From Gammaproteobacteria bacterium RBG_16_57_12 (lineage in GTDB: Bacteria > Pseudomonadota > Gammaproteobacteria > RBG-16-57-12), in the NCBI GenBank assembly GCA_001801365.1, contig MGXL01000140.1, positions 1 through 12,270 of the forward strand: a stretch of 12,270 nucleotides of DNA, given 5' to 3'. Below the pieces are notes generated by a model. The model searched no databases and had not been told where the DNA came from. It worked only from the letters and a program-made list of their open reading frames with translations. Below, piece by piece: positions 6,133 to 12,270 of the stretch (positions are counted from its first letter, which is position 1; each line of letters begins with the position of its first letter). Both the position numbers and the translations under genes were made by a program.

Positions 6133-7812
6133 TTAGGGCAGCATCCAGGTCACGCTGACGCGTGAGAGCAGCCCATTATCAGTACCACTCATGGCAAACT
6201 CCTTTTCCACCACAGCATCCACAGTGACCGGTCCACGGGTGTAACCCGCACCCAGGGCAACGGCCGTAGAAGTACCGGACCATACACGCTCATTGGTCTG
6301 GTTGGTGGAATAAGTGGCTATCTGGGTACCGGCAGTCGAGGTGCCAGCGGTGGTATCCGTATCCGACATATCCCAATACGTGGTCCTCGAGTTCTCCTCA
6401 TAGGCTTCGTACAGATTCTTGGTGACGGAACCGCGCAATTTCCAGTTGGCATTGAGCTCTCCTTCCATGGCAATGATCAACGGTATGCGGGTCTGTTCAT
6501 AGCTGTAGGCGCTATTCGTCTGTGTTCCCAGGCATGGCCATCTTGGAGCCACTTCACATCCATCGTTGTAGGTAGTAGTGCCTGCGATATTATCCGTGAA
6601 GCTGTGTGCCGTGGTGGTATTGATCGCCGCCTGATCATACTCATAGTCAGCCCAGCCCACCGAGGCTGAGAGCAGGGAGGTGGGCGTCGGGTTATAGTTG
6701 CGTGTCACCTGGAGCTGCAAGGTGGTCTGTTCATCGGTGCGTGTGCCACTCGAGGCAAAACGATCGACCACATTGACATCCAGCGTACCATCATTGGTAG
6801 TGTCTTCCGTATAGGTTTCCACTGCGCTCAGGCTATTGGTGGAGTTGTTCTCCTCGTTCTGGTAACCCAGGGTCACCAGGGTGTCGGGCATGGGCTCGAC
6901 ACGCAGGGCCAGACCAAGGTTCTGGGCGCTGTCACTCTCGATCGTCTGACTACCGGTGAAGGTTGTGTTATCCACGTAGTTAATGAGGCCTGCCCCATTA
7001 TAGTTTTGCCGCAATACATTATCGGCGAAGGTGGAACTACTGCTGGCATCGGGCATGCCGAAGGTCAGGCTGACTTCCAGATTGTTCAGAGCAGGCATCT
7101 CAATGCCCAGGGCCAGGTTAAGCTCGTCCGATTCCATCTTGGTGTGGTTGGCGGTTATAGCGGAGGTATTGAGGATACCCGCAAAGGTAGCTGTATTGAT
7201 GGCATTTGGATCTGTCCAGCTTGGCGCGGGCAGGGAGTCTTCATCCGTCAGGGCCTGGAAGTTCAGGCGCGCCCCGATGTGGTTGCCGCCTGCCGTGGTG
7301 CCCCAGAACAGATCGAACTGGCTCTTGGGCTGTTCGACCTGGGGCGCATTGGAGATATCCCAGTTTTGTGTGCCTGTCTGAGCATTAAAGGGTGTGCCTC
7401 CTGTGGCTGAGGTCAGCTCGGTAGGTGAAATCGATTGATTACCACTAAAGCCGTAATTGGTGGGATCGGCAAGGCTATCATCCAGATCGGCGGCTAGATT
7501 ACTGCTCGAAGGCCGTCCGATATAAACACCAAAGGTCTGGCCATTGCCCAGAGTCTTGTAGACGCCCGCGGCTTCCTGGCTGCTGCTGACCGGAATATTG
7601 ATATCAACGCGATTGCTGTAATTTACCACCTGGGCCGGGTTGACCCAGATATTATAGGAATCGCGAAGGTTGGAATAATCGGATTGTAGGGCGCTACTGC
7701 GTGCATCTGAACCGCTATAATCGAAACCGTCGACAGTTGCGACGGCCTGCGTTGACAGCGCCGACAACACCGCAGCGGACAATGCGGTTAAACGGTATGC
7801 TTTTATTTTCAT
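6133..7812 (-). CDS. Unrecognised outer-membrane beta-barrel protein
   Basis: A 559-residue secreted protein that I do not recognise. It starts with a Sec signal (MKIKAYRLTALSAAVLSALSTQAVA, written in parts: basic MKIKAYR, hydrophobic core, AVA cleavage near 26). The rest is rich in Ser, Thr, Asn and Asp with alternating amphipathic strands such as NLALGIEMPALNNLEVSLTFG and GYTRGPVTVDAVVEKEF, as in outer-membrane barrels. The only two cysteines (about 419 and 427, DGCEVAPRWPCLG) are nine apart and could form a loop disulphide. The end reads VSVTWMLP, so the usual terminal aromatic residue is three places in. The frame begins at a GTG (7839), but GGGAGGAAAG stands 5-6 bases before ATG 7812, which I chose. 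It has its own terminator. No FNR-type box is visible upstream. It could be a channel, transporter or surface protein. Confidence 0.75.
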   Translation of the reverse strand: MKIKAYRLTALSAAVLSALSTQAVATVDGFDYSGSDARSSALQSDYSNLRDSYNIWVNPAQVVNYSNRVDINIPVSSSQEAAGVYKTLGNGQTFGVYIGRPSSSNLAADLDDSLADPTNYGFSGNQSISPTELTSATGGTPFNAQTGTQNWDISNAPQVEQPKSQFDLFWGTTAGGNHIGARLNFQALTDEDSLPAPSWTDPNAINTATFAGILNTSAITANHTKMESDELNLALGIEMPALNNLEVSLTFGMPDASSSSTFADNVLRQNYNGAGLINYVDNTTFTGSQTIESDSAQNLGLALRVEPMPDTLVTLGYQNEENNSTNSLSAVETYTEDTTNDGTLDVNVVDRFASSGTRTDEQTTLQLQVTRNYNPTPTSLLSASVGWADYEYDQAAINTTTAHSFTDNIAGTTTYNDGCEVAPRWPCLGTQTNSAYSYEQTRIPLIIAMEGELNANWKLRGSVTKNLYEAYEENSRTTYWDMSDTDTTAGTSTAGTQIATYSTNQTNERVWSGTSTAVALGAGYTRGPVTVDAVVEKEFAMSGTDNGLLSRVSVTWMLP

Positions 7813-8213
7813 GTCTCTTTCCTCCCGATGAATATTCACGATTGTTTATTGATGCTTGTTGAATAAATATCTAGCGAGGGAAGCCCCGGTGCTCTTGCAG
7901 TGCCGGATTTTATTATCTCCCCATGAGCGATAAATCTACACGCCATCAAAATAGATTGCCAGTATTTTTTTACAAAATCTTACAGGCGATCGATTGGCCG
8001 CTTATGCGCGTGAAATCAATTGTATGGCGTGAAATCCGGTTTTTGCCGTGTTTTTCAGGGTCAGCGCAACATTGGGGCGGGCCACTGATCCGGTATGTTG
8101 CCGTGGTGGCCAAAGAGCGCGATATCCGCCGGACTGACCGGGGATCGCGAGCGGATGTTCGCTCTCACAGGTGCAGCGACGCACACGAGGATTTCCACCA
8201 CCGGTGGCCGCAC
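7813..8213. other. Intergenic region between the outer-membrane protein gene and the porin terminator
   Basis: About 400 bases without a supportable gene. It must hold the promoter of the 6133-7812 gene, but I see no strong -35/-10 pair and no FNR-type box. A direct repeat GCGTGAAATC occurs at 8008-8017 and 8027-8036 (19-base period), about 200 bases upstream of that gene. A plus-strand open frame crosses the region but runs on as antisense of the porin gene. Confidence 0.6.
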
Positions 8214-8243
8214 ATAAAAAAAGGGCGCCCGGAGGCGCCCTTT
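8214..8243 (-). terminator. Intrinsic terminator of the porin gene
   Basis: A 10-bp G+C-rich stem (AAAGGGCGCC 8220-8229, GGCGCCCTTT 8234-8243) with loop CGGA is followed on the minus strand by a run of T. It lies about 20 bases past the porin stop. Confidence 0.93.
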
Positions 8244-8264
8244 AGAACTACACGATCAAACACC

Positions 8265-9428
8265 TTACTGGCTGGAGAAGCTCAGGTTTATGCCCACCGC
8301 AAAGGCGCTGGCGGTTTTATCTGCGCCAGCCGACGGGCCGGAGCCGGCGGTAATGCCGCCGCTGCCGCTGGCGTCATTGGACACCTGCGCATACAGGGCA
8401 TAGAGCTCGGCATTCGGGGTCATCTTTTTGGAGACGCCAAGGGCCAGGTAATCACCGCCGTTATTCGAGCCGCTGGCGGTTTCACCCCTCTGTCCGATTG
8501 CCAGCTTGACATTGGTGCCTTCGGCAATCGGATGTGCAACGCTGAAATAGATGTTATCCTGGTCCGACTTGGTTCCGGTTGTCATATCCACCTCGGTATT
8601 CTCATAGATAAGACCCAGGGCGGTCTTCGTCGGCAGTGTGTAGCCTACCGCCAGCTTCATGGCAGTGGCATCTTCATTATCAGTACCGGTCCAATCAGTC
8701 AAACTCTGATACGCCAGGGTGGCATACAGGCCCATGTCCTTGTTGTTGTACATGGCGGCGAGGCTGAAGCCGTCCTTTTCGATGGTTGAGCTCGTATCTG
8801 GCAGATTGTCATTGCCTGTATCAGTGATATAGCCTACCCCCAGGGTGAAGCCGCTCATGTCCGGCGAGGTATAGATAATAATGTTGTCCGGACGGATGTC
8901 ATGGGTAGTGCTGATCACGGCGTTATAGTCGGCATAGGAGTCGGCAAAGATATCCAGCTTGCCGGTGGATGTCTTGTAGGGGGAATCGGTATGACCCGCT
9001 ACAACCGTACCAAAGCCACCAGCCAGACCCACGAAGGTGTTGCGGGTGGCGATCAGTAGGCCAGAACCAGTATCTTGAGTCGTTGTCGTAGTAGTAGTAG
9101 CGCCACTACCATCATCAGTATCAGTAGTATTGGTATCAGTAAAACTGACACTGGAAGTGTTGTCATCATCCATGTCTATCTGGGCTTCGATCTGATACAC
9201 GGCCTTCAGGCCATCGCCCAGATCCTCGGCACCCTTGAACCCCAGACGCGAGTTATGGCTGGTTACCGCAATCGAGCTGTCATCAGCCCCGGTTGCCGAA
9301 CTGTCGTCGCTGATAAAACCAACAGACACGCGCGCCTGACCATATACCTCAACGGCGGCCTGCGCCCCCAGCGGTGCGGCCAGAGCGGCGGCAATACTCA
9401 GAGCGATGATTCTTTTGCTGTGTTTCAT
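8265..9428 (-). CDS. Gram-negative general porin (Porin_4-like)
   Basis: A 387-residue outer-membrane protein that would form a trimeric diffusion channel. It has a Sec signal (MKHSKRIIALSIAAALAAP..AQA, cleavage near 24), then the porin opening AVEVYGQARVSVGF. The family motifs SRLGFKGAEDLGDGLKAVYQIE (in two parts, about 60-81) and RNTFVGLAGGFGTVVAGHTDSPYK (about 129-152) follow. An Asp/Thr-rich low-complexity insert (about 86-121) with seven consecutive Thr lies in a likely surface loop. The end reads INLSFSSQ, so Phe is fourth from the end instead of last. ATG 9428 has AGGAGAG in place and opens the signal peptide. An in-frame ATG at 9476 follows a run of seven G and could be a second start. 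The FNR-type box at 9560 predicts anaerobic expression, perhaps for nitrate or nitrite passage. Confidence 0.9.
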   Translation of the reverse strand: MKHSKRIIALSIAAALAAPLGAQAAVEVYGQARVSVGFISDDSSATGADDSSIAVTSHNSRLGFKGAEDLGDGLKAVYQIEAQIDMDDDNTSSVSFTDTNTTDTDDGSGATTTTTTTQDTGSGLLIATRNTFVGLAGGFGTVVAGHTDSPYKTSTGKLDIFADSYADYNAVISTTHDIRPDNIIIYTSPDMSGFTLGVGYITDTGNDNLPDTSSTIEKDGFSLAAMYNNKDMGLYATLAYQSLTDWTGTDNEDATAMKLAVGYTLPTKTALGLIYENTEVDMTTGTKSDQDNIYFSVAHPIAEGTNVKLAIGQRGETASGSNNGGDYLALGVSKKMTPNAELYALYAQVSNDASGSGGITAGSGPSAGADKTASAFAVGINLSFSSQ

Positions 9429-9559
9429 TAGGCTCTCCTGTGTGTGAAAAGTGTGAAATATTGTCATTGTTTTCATGTCCCCCCCTTCGTATATAGATTA
9501 ATGATTATTTTTGAACTTGATTTGTGGGTCCATTTAAATCATCTTTATCAAACAATGCC

Positions 9560-9573
9560 TTGATGCAGATCAA
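9560..9573 (-). promoter_or_regulatory. FNR/DNR-type box upstream of the porin
   Basis: TTGATGCAGATCAA is a ten-of-ten match to TTGAT-N4-ATCAA and identical to the cyoE box at 1587. Centred at 9566.5, it would be at -41.5 for a minus-strand start near 9525. An A+T-rich -10 (TTAAAT on the minus strand, 9537-9532) lies at the right distance. Confidence 0.78.
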
Positions 9574-9708
9574 ATAAGGCGTTTATCGATCTCCCGAAGG
9601 ATTGCCTTGATAACATCTTTTTAGGCAGATCGCGGGCATGCAGCCTATATGCAATGATGCAATTTGTCATCTGGCCGTTTTATCCACTGGCAAGTATTGC
9701 TGCGGCAT

Positions 9709-9722
9709 TTGATGCACATCAA
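9709..9722 (+). promoter_or_regulatory. FNR/DNR-type box upstream of the small membrane protein gene
   Basis: TTGATGCACATCAA matches the consensus at all ten defined positions. It is 149 bases from the porin box, so each divergent gene seems to have its own site. No convincing -10 is seen at the class II distance in either direction, so the target is inferred from position. Confidence 0.65.
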
Positions 9723-9819
9723 GGAGCAGCAGGGTATTTTTCATTCTCCTAGTCCAGGAAGCTCCGATGAACAAATCAGAGATTTTATAACATACAGTAT
9801 TGAGGTAGACAATAGTGCG

Positions 9820-10014
9820 ATGACTCATTATATGGAGCTCCTGGCGACTAATCAGCCATGGAACCTCATCAAGTTTATGGTTGTTCCGGTGGTGCTGGCT
9901 GAAACGGTGGCCATTACCGAGTTGTATATCCTGTTTTCCCGGCGGTGCGGCGCATCAGTAGCCGCTGTATGTGCCGATGCCGCCGGGTTCACGCCTGGCG
10001 GGCGGCAGGCTTGA
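9820..10014 (+). CDS. Small membrane protein, family not recognised, possibly 3'-truncated
   Basis: About 64 residues from ATG 9820. The first 45 read like a real conserved protein: MTHYMELLATNQPWNLIKF, then a hydrophobic segment MVVPVVLAETVAITELYILFSRR with a Glu inside the membrane. The last 20 residues (CGASVAAVCADAAGFTPGG) look unlike it, are Cys/Ala/Gly-rich, and the final 26 bases overlap the end of ctaA on the other strand. This suggests an eroded or frameshifted 3' end, or simple run-on. The frame is open upstream to TTG 9664, but that part reads poorly and would include the FNR-type box. GAGGT lies about 13 bases before the ATG, far for a ribosome site; an ATG four codons on (9832) is another option. 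The FNR-type box at 9709 suggests anaerobic expression. Confidence 0.5.
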   Translation: MTHYMELLATNQPWNLIKFMVVPVVLAETVAITELYILFSRRCGASVAAVCADAAGFTPGGRQA

Positions 10015-11011
10015 CCGTATCCTGCCGCAGATAGTAGATCAGGGTGATGATGCCCAGCCAAAGCAGTGCGGCCATGGCGCTGTGAGTGACGACTGCCACG
10101 AGTGGAACGCTGAATATCACCACCGAAATCCCGAGCAGAACCTGAAGGAGTAAGGCGGCGAGGAGGATACTGCCGATGGTTCGAAGGCGGCCGCCGAGTC
10201 TTATCGCCTTATATCCCAGCCAGCCAACCAGCAATATGACCAGGCCCGCGCCCATTCTGTGCGCGACATGAAGGCTGGCGGCCGCCGCCGAACTGAAGAT
10301 CACCTTTCCCTCGCCGTTTACCTCCAATAGTTGCTGCACAGAGAAGCCTTCGGAAAAGTTCATGGCCGGCCACCATGAGCCATTGCAGTCAGGAAACGTG
10401 GTGCAGGCCAGCGCCGCAAAATGAGAGCTTATCCAGCCACCCAGCGCCGTTTGGGTCACCACAGCCATAAGCCCGAGCGCAGCCCAGGTTCGGAGCGTCC
10501 GGTGACGCGGATTAATCTGGCGTGGGCCCTGAGCCAGGTATAGCCACCAGAACGAGCCCAGCAGGGCAATCCCTCCCAGCAGGTTGGCCATGATCACCGG
10601 CGGCCGCAGCAGCGGGGATCCGTACCAGATACCCAGGACGGACAGAAGCAGGGAGATGCCCAGGATCACGAACGGGACAACGACGGGCATACCCGGTTCT
10701 TTGCGTCTGCGCCAGGCCACGACGGTAATCGCTATAATGAATAGCAGCAAAAGACTTGCAACAACGCGGTGTGCTCGCTCCACAGCGGTTGGCGGCGTAA
10801 TCGCTGATGGCTGCGCAAAACCGAAATCGGATGCGGCGATGTCTCGCGCATACCTGGCAGCATCGACATAACCAAAACATTCAGGCCAGCCGGTACATCC
10901 CAGCCCCTGGTTCGACAGGCGCATCAGGGAACTCAAAACAATCAAGGCAAATGACAACAAAAATGCAATCGCCACCAGCCTTGCGAACAGGGAACCAGGA
11001 TATTTGAACAT
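9989..11011 (-). CDS. ctaA: Heme A synthase (COX15/CtaA family)
   Basis: A 340-residue inner-membrane enzyme that oxidises the C8 methyl of heme O to a formyl group, giving heme A for aa3-type oxidases. It has eight hydrophobic segments in two homologous halves. Cys pairs stand in the first extracytoplasmic loop of each half: LGCTGWPECFG (Cys39, Cys45) and LACTTFPDCNG (Cys203, Cys209). Histidines matching heme ligands are ERAHRVV (His81), HVAHRMGAG (His251) and THSAMAALLW (His310). Where relatives usually have a HLLGG-type motif in the N-terminal half, this protein has VIMANLLGG, with Asn143 in place of His. ATG 11011 has GAGGG 5 bases before it. It is divergent from nirK and has no oxidase subunits beside it. 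CyoE (1670-2566) would make its substrate. Confidence 0.92.
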   Translation of the reverse strand: MFKYPGSLFARLVAIAFLLSFALIVLSSLMRLSNQGLGCTGWPECFGYVDAARYARDIAASDFGFAQPSAITPPTAVERAHRVVASLLLLFIIAITVVAWRRRKEPGMPVVVPFVILGISLLLSVLGIWYGSPLLRPPVIMANLLGGIALLGSFWWLYLAQGPRQINPRHRTLRTWAALGLMAVVTQTALGGWISSHFAALACTTFPDCNGSWWPAMNFSEGFSVQQLLEVNGEGKVIFSSAAAASLHVAHRMGAGLVILLVGWLGYKAIRLGGRLRTIGSILLAALLLQVLLGISVVIFSVPLVAVVTHSAMAALLWLGIITLIYYLRQDTVKPAARQA

Positions 11012-11112
11012 TTGACCCTCTCTGATTAATTGTCATTATTATGGGTTGGGCTTTAGTCTGTATGTCACTGCGCATCAGTTGACATAGGCGTCTTGCGCGC
11101 CGGTACCCTGTG

Positions 11113-11154
11113 GATGATTTTTGCGATGATTATACATAGATGTCGCAAAACATC
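11113..11154. promoter_or_regulatory. Inverted repeat TTTTGCGA-N16-TCGCAAAA in the ctaA-nirK intergenic region
   Basis: Perfect 8-bp arms stand at 11119-11126 and 11143-11150. Outer GATG (11113-11116) and CATC (11151-11154) extend the symmetry with a 2-base bulge on the left. It is centred about 90 bases upstream of the predicted nirK start and about 120 bases from the ctaA start. It may be a regulator site for either gene; the factor is unknown. Confidence 0.45.
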
Positions 11155-11155
11155 A

Positions 11156-11189
11156 GACCTAAATCAGAGTTTCCCTTGACCTAAATCAA
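11156..11189 (+). promoter_or_regulatory. FNR/DNR-type box of nirK with a degenerate upstream copy
   Basis: TTGACCTAAATCAA (11176-11189) matches the consensus at nine of ten positions. Centred at 11182.5, it fits -41.5 for a start near 11224, with a weak -10 (TACGGT, 11212-11217). The 11-mer GACCTAAATCA occurs twice, at 11156-11166 and 11178-11188, exactly 22 bases apart, or two helical turns. The first copy could be a weaker second site on the same face of the DNA. Confidence 0.68.
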
Positions 11190-11338
11190 GGTGAAGGCCG
11201 GGCAATAGAGCTACGGTTGTGTCCAAGGTTTAATCCGCGATATCGGGCATATGCTGCATCGAAGACGGTTATATACCTTAGGTACCGATACTGGTACAAA
11301 TAACTGCAAATAAAACTAACATATATGGGGGATACCAA

Positions 11339-12270
11339 ATGTTGAGAAATAAATATATGCTGGGCCTTCTCAAAACAACAGCCGTCACGGCGCTGGGTCT
11401 GGCAGTCAGCCTGCCAGCCATGGCCGTTGATATCAGTAAACTGCCGGTGGTTACGCAGGAAATGGTGGCACCACCCTTCCTGCCAAAACACGATCAGGTC
11501 AGCAAGGGGCAAAAGCTCGTGAAGGTGACCCTGTCGACAATAGAAAAGCCTATGGTGCTTGATGCGGACGGTACCACCTACCAGGCCATGACCTTTAACG
11601 GCACACTGCCGGGCCCGGCCATTGTCGTTCATCAGGATGACTATGTCGAATTGACCCTGACGAATCCCAAGACCAGCACCCTGGAGCACAATATTGACCT
11701 GCACGAAGTGACCGGAGCCCTCGGCGGCGCCGGTTTGACCAAGGTCAAGCCAGGTGAATCAAAGACCATCCGCTTCAAGGCCACCAAGCTGGGCACCTTT
11801 GTGTACCACTGCGCCCCGGGCGGCATGATGATTCCCTACCACATCATTTCCGGTATGCATGGTCTGATCATGGTACTGCCGAAGGATGGCCTGAAGGATA
11901 AGAACGGCAAGTCGCTCACATACAATAAGGCCTGGTACTTTGGTGAGAATGAATGGTATGCGCCCAAGGACAAGAATGGCAAATACATGAAGTATGACAG
12001 CCCGATGGAAGCCATGAACGATGTCATGGAAGTCGCCAAAGGCCTGATCCCGACGCACGTCACCCTGGGCGGCAAGGCCTTTGCCTATACCGGTGATAAT
12101 GCGCTGAAGGCCAATGTGGGTGATACCGTCCTGATGGTTCATTCCCAGTCGAATCGTGACTCACGTCCGCATCTGATCGGCGGTCATGGCGAGTATGTTT
12201 GGGAGCGTGGCAATTTTGCTGATGCGCCGATAACGGATATCGAAACCTGGTTCATCGCCGGCGGCAGCGC
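11339..12270 (+). CDS. nirK: Copper-containing nitrite reductase (NO-forming), 3' end outside the window
   Basis: Periplasmic trimeric enzyme that reduces nitrite to NO in denitrification. The first 310 codons are present. A Sec signal ends AMA near residue 29, and GGGG lies about 8 bases before the ATG. The first cupredoxin domain holds His117 (type 1 Cu), Asp120 (catalytic) and His122 (type 2) in LEHNIDLHEVTGALGG. VYHCAPGGMMIPYHIISGMHG follows in the same domain, with His157 (type 2), Cys158, His168 and Met173 (type 1). In the second domain RPHLIGGH places catalytic His278 and Ile280; the last type 2 His lies beyond the edge. Tyr167 stands where most relatives have Trp (PWH), and His174 where Asn is common (SGMNG). 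The leader is about 115 bases if the predicted start near 11224 is right. It is under an FNR/DNR-type box and divergent from ctaA. Confidence 0.96.
   Translation, partial: MLRNKYMLGLLKTTAVTALGLAVSLPAMAVDISKLPVVTQEMVAPPFLPKHDQVSKGQKLVKVTLSTIEKPMVLDADGTTYQAMTFNGTLPGPAIVVHQDDYVELTLTNPKTSTLEHNIDLHEVTGALGGAGLTKVKPGESKTIRFKATKLGTFVYHCAPGGMMIPYHIISGMHGLIMVLPKDGLKDKNGKSLTYNKAWYFGENEWYAPKDKNGKYMKYDSPMEAMNDVMEVAKGLIPTHVTLGGKAFAYTGDNALKANVGDTVLMVHSQSNRDSRPHLIGGHGEYVWERGNFADAPITDIETWFIAGGS

Noticed and set aside
6336..6351. Minus-strand sigma-54-like sequence with fair spacing
   Set aside because: It lies inside the outer-membrane protein gene with no gene start downstream and no activator site, so it is most likely chance.
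7923..8789. 288-codon plus-strand open frame
   Set aside because: Most of it is antisense to the porin gene. The product has no signal, domain or natural composition, and it reads through the porin terminator.
9690..9705. TGGCAAGTATTGCT as a -24/-12 promoter before the small membrane protein
   Set aside because: The GG and GC elements are two bases too close for sigma-54.
11037..11068. Minus-strand CATAAT with upstream GTGACA as the ctaA promoter
   Set aside because: The spacing is 19 bases and both elements are imperfect. Not strong enough to annotate.
11274..11297. TACCTTAGGTA palindrome and GGTAC repeat in the nirK leader as an NsrR site
   Set aside because: It does not resemble the published NsrR consensus, and the words are short enough to be chance.
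11186..11704. 172-codon minus-strand open frame over the start of nirK
   Set aside because: It is antisense to the nirK signal peptide, leader and first copper domain and shows no family features.

Overview
The window looks like chromosome of a denitrifying Gammaproteobacterium. This is inferred from moderate G+C, outer-membrane porins, a copper nitrite reductase and REP-like GTAGGGTGG palindromes; the species cannot be named. Most of the window serves nitrogen-oxide respiration, NO handling and heme O/A synthesis, and it appears to be tied together by FNR/DNR-type operators (TTGAT-N4-ATCAA).

Layout. At 37-1434 (minus) lies a sigma-54 activator with a cysteine-bearing PAS domain. Divergent from it is heme O synthase (cyoE/ctaB, 1670-2566). 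Their shared intergenic region holds a perfect FNR-type box, a near-consensus -24/-12 promoter and two palindromes that could be activator sites. Next come a hemerythrin-domain protein and a DUF2249 protein (2744-3461) behind another FNR-type box. A 119-bp nested inverted-repeat element (3493-3611) follows, then a polytopic NnrS-like/oxidase-like membrane protein (3669-4772) and a small membrane ORF. The stretch 4980-5429 is a repeat island with a tandem repeat and three hairpins. It leads into a RelE/HigB-type toxin-antitoxin pair (5430-6023).

On the minus strand, 6133-7812 encodes an unrecognised outer-membrane beta-barrel protein and 8265-9428 a general porin; each has a clear intrinsic terminator. 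A small plus-strand membrane protein (9820-10014) is divergent from the porin and overlaps the 3' end of heme A synthase (ctaA/COX15, 9989-11011, minus). Divergent from ctaA is nirK, which runs off the right edge. FNR-type boxes sit before the porin, the small protein and nirK.

How the parts fit (inference): NirK reduces nitrite to NO. The hemerythrin, DUF2249 and NnrS-like proteins probably belong to the NO or respiratory response. CyoE and CtaA make heme O and then heme A for a heme-copper enzyme encoded elsewhere. The most notable points are the multi-gene FNR/DNR regulon, the possible dual FNR and sigma-54 control of cyoE, the His-to-Asn change at a conserved position in CtaA, and the repeat island next to the toxin-antitoxin module.
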